Below, in pieces: positions 1 through 8,534 of a stretch of DNA of 64,000 bases (positions are counted from its first letter, which is position 1; each line of letters begins with the position of its first letter). The notes beneath the pieces were generated by a model. That model was not told the origin of the DNA and did no database searches. It worked only from the letters and a program-made list of their open reading frames with translations. The stretch is taken from the NCBI RefSeq assembly GCF_014196795.1, contig NZ_JACIEJ010000002.1:1-64000 (forward strand), written 5' to 3'. Position numbers and translations under genes: made by a program. The stretch comes from Sagittula marina. GTDB taxonomy: Bacteria > Pseudomonadota > Alphaproteobacteria > Rhodobacterales > Rhodobacteraceae.

Positions 1-2
1 GG

Positions 3-347
3 TGTTCCGAGAACCGCGTCGAGTGGCATTACATCGCGCCGGGAAAACCGATGCAGAATGGCTTCGTGGAGAGTTTCAACGGTCGGATGCGCGACAAGCT
101 GCTCAACGAGACCATGTTCCGCAACCTGGCCCATGCCCGTGTCGTGATCGCCGCCTGGGCTGCCGACGACAACATCGAACGCCCGCATTCGGCTTCAGGT
201 TACGAGACCCCGGCCGACTATGCGCGGACCCTGACCACCGCAATCGCCCGCCCCGCTGCGCGAGATGAAAGCTCCGCGCGTCGGACGATTGCTCAACCTG
301 CGCCAATCGGCGTAAACAACCCTCGGACTCCGGTCGCGGCTGGATGA
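3..347 (+). CDS. IS3-family transposase OrfB, C-terminal part (5' end outside window)
   Basis: The frame is open from the first bases of the window and reads through a typical IS3-family integrase core: a W-H-Y-I-A-P-G-K-P stretch followed by [10 protein letters not shown], which holds the last acidic residue of the DDE triad, then an R-x-R-D-x-L-L-N-E motif and the N-x-x-R-P-H segment typical of the C-terminus. Only about 114 residues are inside the window; the rest of the catalytic domain would lie upstream. The protein would catalyse cut-and-paste movement of the insertion sequence. The tail after the N-x-x-R-P-H block is longer than in many relatives and rich in Ala and Pro. It sits in the same island as the integrase at 608-1883. 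Confidence 0.85.
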   Translation, partial: CSENRVEWHYIAPGKPMQNGFVESFNGRMRDKLLNETMFRNLAHARVVIAAWAADDNIERPHSASGYETPADYARTLTTAIARPAARDESSARRTIAQPAPIGVNNPRTPVAAG

Positions 348-374
348 AAGTTCAGGGCAGGTCAGGTGTTGCAG

Positions 375-560
375 ATGAGTGGAGCGGCGACGACAGAAAC
401 TCTTCTTCAGCGCTTGGCGCACGCGCAGGTGGTACTGGCCGGCTTAGTAGTGGAAGACACTGCCTTCCTGCCGTTCTTCGAGCGGGTCGAGCAAGAGATT
501 GAAATGCTCAGAAGCAAGAGTCAGGCTCTGGAGCGTGCGCGAAAACTGGCAGCGGGTTAA
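375..560 (+). CDS. Small hypothetical protein (61 aa)
   Basis: A short open frame between the transposase and the integrase. It starts at ATG 375, with an AGGTG stretch about eight bases upstream as possible ribosome site; an in-frame ATG at 366 is the alternative. The product is mostly helical and carries heptad-like Leu/Val/Ile spacing, with a hydrophobic N-terminal half, a P-F-F-E-R-V-E-Q-E-I segment and a charged Lys/Arg/Glu-rich end. I do not recognise a named domain. Its codon use is acceptable for the organism, and it does not overlap a neighbour. It could be an accessory protein of the island or a chance frame. Confidence 0.5.
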   Translation: MSGAATTETLLQRLAHAQVVLAGLVVEDTAFLPFFERVEQEIEMLRSKSQALERARKLAAG

Positions 561-607
561 CAGAAATCGTTTGGCACTCTCGGCATGATCGGGAGTGCCT
601 TCCTGTT

Positions 608-1883
608 TCAAAGGGCGATAAGGCTGATGCACTCGAGTGCTCTCCTCGGCGAAGCGCCGTTACCGTATTGCTCACGACTAAGCTGGTGACCCATGAAGTC
701 TCTCCTTATGCGCTCATCGACGCCCGCTTCGAGAAGACGGTCCTCAAAAGCGTGGCGTAGCCCATACATCGAGTGCTTTGGTGTCTCCATCAGTCCATTC
801 CCCCTGAGGAACTTGTTGATGGTCGCAGATAGGCCGGGCTTGTCGCGATAGCGCGGAAACCCGTCACGGTATTCCCTGAAGGCCTCTAGGCTGACGCCTG
901 CCAAGGGAATGTCGCGAATCGCGCGGTCGGTCTTTACTTCCCGCTCGTCAGGCCGGATTTCGATCATGGGTACGGCGCCCTCCAGCTTTATACGTTGAGG
1001 CAGCAAAGCTGCGCCCTCGATGGGACGGTAGCCTGTGTTGATCATGCCCAAGAGAATGCAGCGCGCCTGAGTGTTCAAACCTTTCAGGGCATCGGGCTCG
1101 AGCAACCGGTCCCTGATCCAATTCGTGCTGAACGGGCATCGCGGCTCCTTTCGGCCTTCCTTGAAACTTAGACCGCTGACAGGCAGATCGTATCCAAGTC
1201 GCTTCAGGTCATTGACCCTCTTCAGAACCTTTGAGAAGTGTGTGAGGTCTTTGTTCGCCGTGCTCGCCTTGCAGGAGCTCTCGTTTATGCGATCCGCCCA
1301 CCATGCCCTGAAATCCAGCATGTCGTCGCGACTGATCCCTGAAACAGCCTTGTCTCCGACAACATCGACAAAGTTCTTGAAGGCCTTGATCACGGGATTG
1401 CGCATCCGGCGGATCTGATCGTCGCTCTTTCCCCGCTGATCAGTCTCCGTCAGTTCCCAGTAGAGGTCCAAGGCGCGTGTCACGGTGATCTTTGGGGGAG
1501 GCGTCGTGCCAAGCAGGGCGCTGGCGGCCTGAAGGCGCGCTTTTCTAGACCCTGCGCCAACCGCCTCTACTCGGGTGACGATGTCTTCGACCGGCCCTTG
1601 AAGAAGTTCGTTTGCTTCGATGAACTTGAAGCCCTTGGCCTCGGCGAGGTCGCGTGCAGCGTGCCAGCGCTCCTCGGGCACAGAGGAGGCGCCATTGAGC
1701 ATGGCGTCCCACTCACGGATCATCTCTGCCCAAGCGCTTTCTGCACGATTTTTCAGCCAAAGTCTTGGAGTCGGTATCCAGCGAGATCCAGACTACCTTT
1801 CTGGATTCGACCGAGGCGTATTTCCTCGGGACACGCTTGACGAGTTCGAGATTACCGTTTTTTGATCTTGACTTGATGCTCAT
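608..1883 (-). pseudogene. Tyrosine recombinase/phage integrase, broken by a one-base frameshift
   Basis: Two adjacent minus-strand frames together make one integrase of about 420 residues. The N-terminal piece runs from ATG 1883 (GGAGAGGA ribosome site) and holds the V-P-x-x-Y-A-S-V-E and V-W-I-S-L motifs typical of roseobacter island integrases. The second piece holds the catalytic domain: Arg in T-G-Y-R-P-I-E-G-A, His-x-x-Arg in Y-G-L-R-H-A-F, His in M-G-H-Q, and the Tyr nucleophile in R-E-Q-Y-G. Reading passes cleanly from one frame to the other if one base is removed from the A5 run (T5 on the plus strand, 1749-1753), giving a natural L-A-E-N-R-A-E-S-A-W-A-E junction. The gene is therefore probably inactive, unless the base is a sequencing error or the run allows slippage. 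It lies 158 bp from the tRNA-Ser(GCU) 3' end. Confidence 0.8.
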
Positions 1884-1930
1884 CAGGTCCTCTCCGCGCA
1901 GTGCTGCGAGGGGCATAATGTGCAGCATAT

Positions 1931-1951
1931 TGTACAGCAAGATGTACAGCA
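1931..1951. repeat. Two direct copies of TGTACAGCA
   Basis: TGTACAGCA occurs at 1931-1939 and 1943-1951, one about every helical turn, between the integrase start and the tRNA. Closely spaced direct repeats beside an integrase gene are compatible with arm-type integrase or excisionase binding sites, or with an operator for the integrase promoter. Function is inferred from position only. Confidence 0.4.
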
Positions 1952-2041
1952 GAAACGACGAGATTGCACAAAGAGCGCAACGCGCTTGACGTAAAACTCT
2001 TTATTTTCAGATGTTTGCGTGTTGTCACCACAAAAAGGTGA

Positions 2042-2131
2042 TGGCGGAGACGAAGGGATTCGAACCCTCGAGACCCTTCCGGGCCTACTCCCTTAGCAGG
2101 GGAGCGCCTTCGACCACTCGGCCACGTCTCC
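2042..2131 (-). tRNA. tRNA-Ser (anticodon GCU), CCA encoded
   Basis: The minus strand folds as a type-II (long variable arm) tRNA. The acceptor stem GGAGACG pairs with CGTCTCC, followed by discriminator G and an encoded CCA (2042-2044). The anticodon loop reads CTGCTAA, giving GCU for serine AGC/AGU codons. A long variable arm and a GGTTCGAAT T-loop are present. Its 3' end faces the island at 1-2041, making it a likely integration site. Confidence 0.97.
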
Positions 2132-3201
2132 GCTAACCCGTTTAGAGAGGCATTGCCTGAGAAACAAGGCGAAAATTGATCTTTTTTGGCAGGTCTTGCC
2201 GCGCAATAAATATCATATATGTTCGATGAGGTCACCGAAAAACCTTTTTCAATCAATGCGTTGATGACGGGAAAAACCACGACTCCGAAGGTTCATCAGC
2301 CATAAAAGCATGTAGGCTCCGATCATCTCGCGCGGGAATGCTATAATTGCGAGACTGGATTTCGTCGCTCTCGCACGTGGACGCTCCGCCGCCCCCCTGC
2401 CAGGCGCGAATTTCCGTTGAGACCCGCAGGTGGCCAACTCCTCGTAATGAAAGACGCACCGCCCCCATTCATCTGCAGAGGCAGGCGCGTTCGACGCTTG
2501 CACTCCAATCTAAATGCGACACGCCTGCCTTGCCTGGCAACCTTGGCTGGCACAGGGAGCGAGCCTATGGCGATCCGGCTGAACGGACAGCTTCGGAAAC
2601 CTGCTCGGCGGTGGTGCAGCTACTGTGTGTTGGCTTTTGACGCTATTACGGCGTCGCCGCAGACTGCGTGTAGAAAGTGTTCCTCCCCCTCTGGGGGCCG
2701 ACCAAGCTCAAAGCAGGCGCAGAAATATGGACGATAGAATGAATACTCTGCCGTCACTGGTTCTTCGATCCCGCGGAGTGAACCTTTAGCGCCGCGGTCG
2801 ACGGACACGTCGCCGGCTCTCAGCAAAGACAGGGAAGGCCGTTGCCAAGGCTCATCCGTTCGCGTCTCAAGGTCTTGACCCCGGCAAGCGCTTCGCCATG
2901 ATCGCTTAGGGTTTAGACCGGATAATATTGCGCCCTACAGCGCGGCAGTGGTGTTGCCGGCCTACGACATGAAAAGGGGAGTTGTCCCCAAATCGTCACT
3001 GAAGGCGGCGATGACCGACGTGGGGTGACACGTCAGAAACACGCTAACGCCGCAGGTGACGAAGCATGGATTCAATCGCATAAAACGCAAACAAGCGAGT
3101 GCAAGCCGCAGGTTGGACTGGCGGAGTTCTCGGGCTTCCGGTGTCTTAAAAAAGATATCAAGTATTATCAGAGCTCTCCTGTACCCTCTAAGGAAACAGG
3201 C
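2132..3201. other. About 1.07 kb without a convincing gene
   Basis: Several short open frames exist on both strands, but none has a recognisable domain, a good ribosome site together with matching codon bias, or a plausible protein composition. The composition is uneven, with AT-rich patches near 2160-2240 and 3150-3210. It may be decayed DNA between the tRNA and ychF. I see nothing functional apart from the ychF terminator at its right end. Confidence 0.5.
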
Positions 3202-3243
3202 AAAACAAAAAACCGCGCCCACACCTGACGGCGGACGCGGTTT
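3202..3243 (-). terminator. Rho-independent terminator of ychF
   Basis: On the minus strand an AAACCGCG...CGCGGTTT stem with a partly paired interior is followed by TTTTTTGTTTTG, 28 bp after the ychF stop codon. Confidence 0.8.
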
Positions 3244-3270
3244 CCAACAACCTAAGCTAACCCTTTTGGG

Positions 3271-4368
3271 TCAAGTGTTGAACAAGAAGTGCAGCACGTC
3301 GCCGTCCTGTACGGTATAGTTCTTGCCCTCGGCGCGCATTTTTCCAGCTTCCTTTGCCGGGGCCTCACCGCCCAAGGAGACGAAATCCTCATAGGCGATG
3401 GTTTCTGCGCGGATGAACCCCTTTTCGAAATCACCATGGATCACGCCTGCTGCCTGCGGGGCAGAGGTGCCGTGTTTGATCGTCCAGGCACGGGCTTCCT
3501 TGGGGCCGACGGTGAAATAGGTTTCCAGTTCGAGCAGCGCGTACCCTGCCTTGATCAAGCGATCCAGACCGGCCTCTTTCAAGCCCAGTTCACCAAGGAA
3601 TTCTTCGGCTTCCTCGGCGTCCAGCTGTGAAATCTCTTCCTCGATCTTGGCAGAGATCACCACATGCGCATTGCCCTGTGCTGCGGCCATCTCGGCCACT
3701 TTTTGCGACAGCGCATTGCCTTCCGCAGCCTCGCCCTCATCCACGTTACAGACGTAAAGGATCGGCTTGGACGTCAACAGTTGCAGCATCTTCCACTGCT
3801 TCTGGTCGTCCTCATCCACCTCGACCACGCGTGCGGGCTTGCCCTCTTCGAGCACGGCCAGGGCCGCCTTCATCAGCCGCTCCTGCTGCACCGCTTCCTT
3901 GTCGCCGCCGCGCACCTTCCGCGTGATGTTTTGCAGCCGCTTTTCCAACGACTCCATGTCCGCGATGATCAGCTCTGTCTCGATGGTTTCCGCATCACTG
4001 ACAGGATCGACACGCCCATCCACGTGGGTCACGTCCTCGTCTTCGAAACAGCGCAGCACGTGCGCAATCGCATCCGTCTCGCGGATGTTGGCCAGGAACT
4101 GGTTGCCCAGACCCTCGCCTTTCGAGGCGCCCTTGACCAGACCGGCAATGTCCACAAACGTCATCCGCGTGGGAATGATCTGCTTGGAGCCGGCAATGGC
4201 CGCCAGCTTCTCGAGACGCGTATCGGGCACGGCCACGTCACCGACGTTCGGCTCGATTGTGCAAAACGGAAAGTTCGCTGCTTGCGCCGCTGCCGTTTTT
4301 GTCAATGCGTTGAAGAGCGTCGACTTGCCCACGTTGGGCAGCCCCACGATTCCCATTCGAAAGCCCAT
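3271..4368 (-). CDS. ychF: Redox-regulated ribosome-binding ATPase/GTPase YchF (OLA1 family)
   Basis: A full-length 365-residue member of the YchF/OLA1 subfamily of Obg-like P-loop GTPases. The G1 motif G-L-P-N-V-G-K-S-T is at about residues 9-17, and the D-I-A-G-L-V switch motif follows near residue 70. The N-V-D-E segment sits in the place of the usual N-K-x-D motif, the change known to make this family prefer ATP over GTP. A coiled-coil region follows, and the C-terminal TGS domain ends in G-x-V-L-H-F-x-F-N, the usual family ending. YchF associates with ribosomes and is linked to translation and oxidative-stress responses. The start at 4368 has a clear AGGAGA site upstream. It is a single gene with its own terminator and is divergent from the VOC gene. 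Confidence 0.97.
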   Translation of the reverse strand: MGFRMGIVGLPNVGKSTLFNALTKTAAAQAANFPFCTIEPNVGDVAVPDTRLEKLAAIAGSKQIIPTRMTFVDIAGLVKGASKGEGLGNQFLANIRETDAIAHVLRCFEDEDVTHVDGRVDPVSDAETIETELIIADMESLEKRLQNITRKVRGGDKEAVQQERLMKAALAVLEEGKPARVVEVDEDDQKQWKMLQLLTSKPILYVCNVDEGEAAEGNALSQKVAEMAAAQGNAHVVISAKIEEEISQLDAEEAEEFLGELGLKEAGLDRLIKAGYALLELETYFTVGPKEARAWTIKHGTSAPQAAGVIHGDFEKGFIRAETIAYEDFVSLGGEAPAKEAGKMRAEGKNYTVQDGDVLHFLFNT

Positions 4369-4482
4369 GCGCGTCTCCTGTTATCCGAGGCTGTGTCCAA
4401 GACGGGCCGCTTCTATGCGCAGGGCGACGTGGGCGCAAGGTGCTGCTACGGTAAACCCGCGCACATCAAGGAGAGACCAGCG

Positions 4483-4881
4483 ATGAAAGTTCACCCCTAC
4501 CTGACGTTCGACGGCACCACGGCGGAGGCAATGACCTTTTACCAGGCCGCGCTCGGTGGCGAGCTGACCATGATGATGTACAGCGACATGCCTTCCGGTG
4601 CCGACATCCCCGAGGGTGCCGGCGAAAAGGTCGCCCATGCGCGCCTCGAGCTTGAGAACATTATATTGCAAGCCTCTGACAGATTGGACGGCTCGGGCGC
4701 AGGGTTCAAAGGCTTCGACCTGCAGATTGACCTCAGCGATGTGGAGAAAGGTCGTGCGCTGTTTGACGCGCTGGCCGAAGGTGGGGACATCCTGATGCCT
4801 TATGGCGATGTGTTCTGGGCACGCGCCTTTGGCACGCTGCGCGACAAGTTCGGCGTGCCGTGGATGATCCACGTCGGCTAG
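4483..4881 (+). CDS. VOC-family protein (glyoxalase/PhnB-like)
   Basis: A 132-residue protein beginning M-K-V-H-P-Y-L-T-F-D-G, the usual opening of PhnB/YjdN-type vicinal-oxygen-chelate proteins, and ending in K-F-G-V-P-W-M-I-H. Both beta-alpha-beta-beta-beta modules of the fold can be traced: A-x-x-F-Y-x-x-A-L-G-G in the first and a W-A-R-A-F-G-x-L-x-D segment in the second. The family includes glyoxalases, extradiol dioxygenases and resistance proteins, but most PhnB-like members have no known substrate. An AAGGAGAG ribosome site stands six bases before ATG 4483; the frame is open much further upstream, but that stretch overlaps ychF antisense and is not used. It probably stands alone, ending in a shared bidirectional terminator. 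Confidence 0.9.
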   Translation: MKVHPYLTFDGTTAEAMTFYQAALGGELTMMMYSDMPSGADIPEGAGEKVAHARLELENIILQASDRLDGSGAGFKGFDLQIDLSDVEKGRALFDALAEGGDILMPYGDVFWARAFGTLRDKFGVPWMIHVG

Positions 4882-4894
4882 CCACTTGAACGCA

Positions 4895-4920
4895 AAAAGC
4901 GCCGGAGCCCCGGCGCTTTG
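4895..4920. terminator. Bidirectional hairpin terminator
   Basis: AAAGCGCCGG and CCGGCGCTTT form a near-perfect stem between the convergent VOC and DUF805 genes, with A/T runs on both sides. It can serve both strands. Confidence 0.8.
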
Positions 4921-4942
4921 CAGTTTCCAAGTCGATATGGTT

Positions 4943-5329
4943 TCAGCCGAAACGGTTCGGCGCCGGATCGGGCTTTTTTGCGAACCAGACGATCAGAATG
5001 ATCGCGCCGATCAGCGGGATCAGACCGATCAACAGCCACCAGCCACTCTTGTCGATGTCATGCAGGCGTCGCGCCCCGATGGAAAGGCTCGGCACGATGA
5101 TCGCCAGCGACCACAGGCCCGACAACACGCCAATTCCCAACATAAAATCCACAAGGCTGAAAACGATGGACCCCGCGAAGCAGCCCAGCCAAGCCTTCCA
5201 GTACTCACCGCGGTTCGCTCGTCCCTCGAACACGATGTAATTCTGAAAGAAACGCGTCAGAGCTTCCTGAAAGCTGACGTCTTCGTGATAGTTGCGGCCA
5301 GCCGTGGCCATTTCTGCAGTGGTGTCCAT
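4943..5329 (-). CDS. DUF805 inner-membrane protein
   Basis: A 128-residue protein of the DUF805 (YhaH-like) family. The hallmark F-x-G-R-A-N-R-x-E-Y-W segment lies near residues 35-45. It is followed by three hydrophobic helices and, between them, the conserved A-R-R-L-H-D-x-D-x-S-G-W-W motif. The role of the family is unknown; members are small polytopic inner-membrane proteins. The charged N-terminus before the motif is cytoplasmic by the positive-inside rule. A GGGAGCAATTCC sequence before ATG 5329 provides the ribosome site. The gene is convergent with the VOC gene and 150 bp downstream of the MATE exporter on the same strand. That gap and the lack of overlap argue for separate expression. 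Confidence 0.9.
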   Translation of the reverse strand: MDTTAEMATAGRNYHEDVSFQEALTRFFQNYIVFEGRANRGEYWKAWLGCFAGSIVFSLVDFMLGIGVLSGLWSLAIIVPSLSIGARRLHDIDKSGWWLLIGLIPLIGAIILIVWFAKKPDPAPNRFG

Positions 5330-5480
5330 GGAATTGCTCCCTCAAATGCTCTTCGCAAATGTATTGATCTTGTCAAATGCCCAAACATGGGCTTGCTCGT
5401 TCGCGCATTAGATCATCTCCCCCCAAACGCTTTCAATCGGGAAATGACGCTAGGTCAGGAATTCCTGCCCACCGCTTTGG

Positions 5481-6854
5481 TCAGGAAGCCGTCATGCCTG
5501 CGGCAAATATCATGCGGCCATGCGACCAGAATCGCCAGATCAGCAGAGCGCAGGCCACGCTCAACCCCAGCACAAGACCCATCCAGACCCCAACCGCGCC
5601 CCACCCCAGCGTAAAGCCGAAGACCAGCGCGCCGGGCATCCCGATGCCCCAGTAGGACAGCGCGGCCAGCACCATGGGCACCCGCGTGTCATGCAAACCT
5701 CGCAGCATTCCAAGGTAGTTCACCTGCAACGCGTCCACCATCTGGAAAAGCGCGGCCAGGGCCATCAACTGCACGCCCACCGCGATCACCGCAGCGCGCT
5801 GTGGCTCGCTCGGGGCGACGAACAAACCGACCAGAAACTCCGGCAGCGTCAGGAAGATCGTGATCGACATCAACGCCACGACGACGCTCAAAACCGTGAT
5901 CACTTGCGCACCACGGAACATATGGTCCACATCGCCCCGGCCCATTGCATTGCCCGCACGCACCGTGGCCGCATTCGACAGCCCCAGTTGAACGACAAAC
6001 GTGGCGGTCGAAATCTGCAACGCCACCCCGTGCGCCGCCAGCGGCACTGTCCCCAGCCAGCCCATCAGCACCGAGGCGCCAGCGAACAAAGCAACTTCGG
6101 CCAGCGTGGTCAGGCCAATCGGCAGCCCAAGTGAGAACACCCGTGCGAACATCTCCCAATCGGGTCGCCAGAAGCGCGCGAACAAGGTGTGCTCCGGCAG
6201 GCGGCGCAACGCGTATGCCACAATCAACCCAAGCGAGATCGCATGCACCGCCAAAGACGCCAGTGCCGCGCCCGCGATGCCCATTTCCGGCAGACCCAGC
6301 TTGCCGAAAACCAGCAGGTAGTTCAGCGCCCCGTTCACCACGGCCGCCGCCACTGTCACCCACAACACGACCCGGGTCAGCTCCAACCCGGCAAGGTAAT
6401 TTTTCATGACCATGACGCCAAGCGCGGGCAGCATACCCCACCCAGCGATCCGCAGGTAGGTCTGCGCCATCTCCGCGATCTCCGGCGTCTGACCCAAGGC
6501 CAGAAGCACCGGGCCAGAGAACCACAAAAGTGGCATCACCATCGCAAAATACAGGATCGACCACCACAAGGCCATACGCGTGGCGCGGCGGATGCCCACC
6601 TCGTCCTCGCGCGCGGCATAGGTTGCCACCATGGGCAGGATCGCCCAGGCGTAGCCCGATCCGAAAAGAAACAGCGTGAAAAATGCAGAGGTTGCAAGCA
6701 CCAGCGCCGCCAGTTCGGGCACGCCGTACCAGCCCACCACGATTGTGTCGGTCAGTCCGATGGCGAATTGCGCCAGGTGCCCGCCTACAAGCGGCAAGCC
6801 AAGCTTCAGAATCGCGCGCAAATGGTCGGGATATGTCATTACGGGGGCTGTCAT
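5481..6854 (-). CDS. MATE-family multidrug efflux transporter (NorM-like)
   Basis: A 457-residue, twelve-helix membrane protein with the two-bundle organisation of MATE transporters. The N-terminal half opens with L-G-L-P-L-V-G-G-H-L-A-Q-F-A-I-G and the D-T-I-V-V-G helix-1 motif; the second half repeats the pattern with L-G-L-P-I-G-L-T. Such proteins export cationic drugs and metabolites in exchange for Na+ or H+ across the inner membrane. Length and motifs match the NorM branch rather than the DinF branch; a DinF-like MATE lies at 19662-20984. The start at 6854 is preceded by a weak ribosome site, so a start a few codons downstream (M-T-Y-P-D) is possible. No adjacent regulator is apparent. 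Confidence 0.93.
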   Translation of the reverse strand: MTAPVMTYPDHLRAILKLGLPLVGGHLAQFAIGLTDTIVVGWYGVPELAALVLATSAFFTLFLFGSGYAWAILPMVATYAAREDEVGIRRATRMALWWSILYFAMVMPLLWFSGPVLLALGQTPEIAEMAQTYLRIAGWGMLPALGVMVMKNYLAGLELTRVVLWVTVAAAVVNGALNYLLVFGKLGLPEMGIAGAALASLAVHAISLGLIVAYALRRLPEHTLFARFWRPDWEMFARVFSLGLPIGLTTLAEVALFAGASVLMGWLGTVPLAAHGVALQISTATFVVQLGLSNAATVRAGNAMGRGDVDHMFRGAQVITVLSVVVALMSITIFLTLPEFLVGLFVAPSEPQRAAVIAVGVQLMALAALFQMVDALQVNYLGMLRGLHDTRVPMVLAALSYWGIGMPGALVFGFTLGWGAVGVWMGLVLGLSVACALLIWRFWSHGRMIFAAGMTAS

Positions 6855-6983
6855 CCTAGCGCCCTACCCCGGCCCCCTCGCCCTAGCAAGAGGCAGCAGG
6901 TCACGACGCCGACACACGCTGCGCACAATCCTTGCGTGCTTTTTGCACGACTTTATGCCGAATTTTCGTAAAGTGATGTGAAA

Positions 6984-7565
6984 TCAGTCATCTGACAGAT
7001 CCGACCGGCGAATCTTTTTCCAAGATGCCAGGATCTTTCTGAACGTCCGGACTGCGGAGATCCACTGCGTGAGGCTTGCCAATACCACCCACTTTTCGAC
7101 GCGTGGCTGTAATGGCCGCCGGAAAACCTGATACAGCAGGTCGGCCCAAGGCAGATCGACCACATCCGGGAAATGCCCGGCACCCTCGTCATGAAATGTC
7201 TTCTCCGGACGGCATATGCTCCCTTTCAAAGGCCTTGGCACATGATGCGGGGATTGACTGATGACTTCGCCGGGATGATTGGTATCCCGCCGACCCGTCC
7301 CCCTTTGGACAGCTGCGTAGCGGGAGGCGCTCCCCATGTCGCGCGCTAAAACGGCTCGGCGGGAAGCATCGCACTGTTTTTTCCAAATCTGAACCTCACG
7401 GCTTTTGGCTCGTGACGAACTGGTCGCCACAGTCCCCCGGCTCAATGGTGCATAATGATGGCCGTACCAGAACAGCCTGCTGTTTTTGGCAAGGACGTCA
7501 GGGCGCAGGCTGTTGATGTGGTTTGAGATGAACCAGGGCAATTTGATCCCGATAGGACACACCAA
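6984..7565 (-). CDS. Doubtful hypothetical ORF (193 aa)
   Basis: The longest open frame in the 890 bp between the MATE gene and trpA. The first 45 residues (M-V-C-P-I-G-I-K-L-P-W-F-I-S-N-H) look protein-like, with aromatic and hydrophobic clusters. The middle is rich in Arg, Ser and Gly and reads like translated non-coding sequence; the last third is again more plausible. Third-position GC is weaker than in neighbouring genes, and no ribosome site is clear. I do not recognise a family. It may be a decayed gene, with frameshifts separating two genuine fragments, or chance. If it is not real, 6855-7742 holds no gene. Confidence 0.25.
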   Translation of the reverse strand: MVCPIGIKLPWFISNHINSLRPDVLAKNSRLFWYGHHYAPLSRGTVATSSSRAKSREVQIWKKQCDASRRAVLARDMGSASRYAAVQRGTGRRDTNHPGEVISQSPHHVPRPLKGSICRPEKTFHDEGAGHFPDVVDLPWADLLYQVFRRPLQPRVEKWVVLASLTQWISAVRTFRKILASWKKIRRSDLSDD

Positions 7566-7742
7566 TGCGAATGGCGTTGCAGAAATAACGGCAATCTTGC
7601 GCGCTGTCGCCGTAGGCGCCTTCTGTTTGCCGATGCATTATTGCCGTCCTCGCAAAAGCCCGCCTGAGGTCATGTCACTTCGGCCCATTGATTTTCCCCA
7701 CCGCTTACGGCAACAGATCAAGGACTTTATCCGGAGACAGCC

Positions 7743-8534
7743 ATGACCCGTATCGAATCCAAGTTCGCCCACCTGAGCACAGACGGCAAAAAAGCCTTTG
7801 TCGCCTATATCATGGCGGGCGATCCGACTGCGGAAAAGTCGCTCGATGTGATGAAGGGTCTGCCCGCCGCCGGCGTCGACATCATTGAACTCGGCCTGCC
7901 GTTCACGGACCCGATGGCCGATGGCGAGACCATTCAGCTTGCTGGTCAGCGTGCGCTGGCAGGCGGGATGACGCTGCAAAAGACCCTCGATATGGTCAAA
8001 GCGTTCCGCGAGACTGATAACGAGACGCCAATCGTGCTGATGGGATATTACAACCCGATCTACAATCGGGGCGTAGACAAATTCCTCGCCGACGCTGCAG
8101 AGGTTGGCATCGACGGCCTCATCATCGTGGATTTGCCGCCCGAAGAGGACGATGAGCTCTGCATTCCCGCGCAAAAGGCGGGCCTGAATTTCATCCGCCT
8201 CGCCACGCCAACCACCGATGACAAACGTCTGCCCAAGGTCATGCAAAACACCTCCGGCTTTGTTTACTACGTCTCCATCACCGGCATCACCGGTGCGGCA
8301 GCGGCACAGGCGGCTGATGTCGCCCCCGAGGTTGCGCGGATCAAAGCGGTTTCCGATCTGCCCGTGATCGTCGGCTTTGGCGTGCGCACCCCGGAAACCG
8401 CGAGAGAGATTGCCGCTGTTGCAGATGGCACCGTCGTTGGCTCCGCCATCGTGGCCCAGATCGCCGATGGCAAATCAACTGCGGATATCCTTGCTTTCGT
8501 CAAATCTCTCGCCGACGGTGCGCATAGCGCCTGA
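7743..8534 (+). CDS. trpA: Tryptophan synthase alpha chain
   Basis: A 263-residue TIM-barrel protein that cleaves indole-3-glycerol phosphate to indole and glyceraldehyde 3-phosphate, the first half of the last step of tryptophan synthesis. The two catalytic acids are at the positions known for Escherichia coli TrpA: Glu49 in D-I-I-E-L-G and Asp60 in D-P-M-A-D-G. The phosphate-binding loops G-F-G-V and G-S-A-I are near the end. The start ATG 7743 has a GGAGACA ribosome site. TrpA works in an alpha2beta2 complex with TrpB, which here is encoded 9 kb away on the other strand. Its last 60 bp overlap the 3' end of the convergent kinase gene. Confidence 0.97.
   Translation: MTRIESKFAHLSTDGKKAFVAYIMAGDPTAEKSLDVMKGLPAAGVDIIELGLPFTDPMADGETIQLAGQRALAGGMTLQKTLDMVKAFRETDNETPIVLMGYYNPIYNRGVDKFLADAAEVGIDGLIIVDLPPEEDDELCIPAQKAGLNFIRLATPTTDDKRLPKVMQNTSGFVYYVSITGITGAAAAQAADVAPEVARIKAVSDLPVIVGFGVRTPETAREIAAVADGTVVGSAIVAQIADGKSTADILAFVKSLADGAHSA

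Larger units (their letters stand above)
1..2055. mobile_element. Right-hand end of an integrated element at tRNA-Ser(GCU)
   Basis: An IS3-type transposase fragment, a small ORF of unknown function and a frameshifted tyrosine integrase lie directly against the 3' end of a tRNA-Ser gene. Integration into tRNA 3' ends next to the integrase gene is the classic arrangement of genomic islands. The element would extend leftwards out of the window, so its far att copy cannot be seen. The right edge is inferred to lie in the tRNA 3' end near 2042-2055. Confidence 0.55.

Noticed and set aside
2249-2826. Small ORFs between tRNA-Ser(GCU) and ychF
   Set aside because: Several compete on both strands, none has a convincing start or domain.
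3664-4482. Long open frame antisense to ychF and continuous with the VOC gene
   Set aside because: It is a mirror of the GC-biased ychF codons; the VOC family begins at 4483 with a clear ribosome site.
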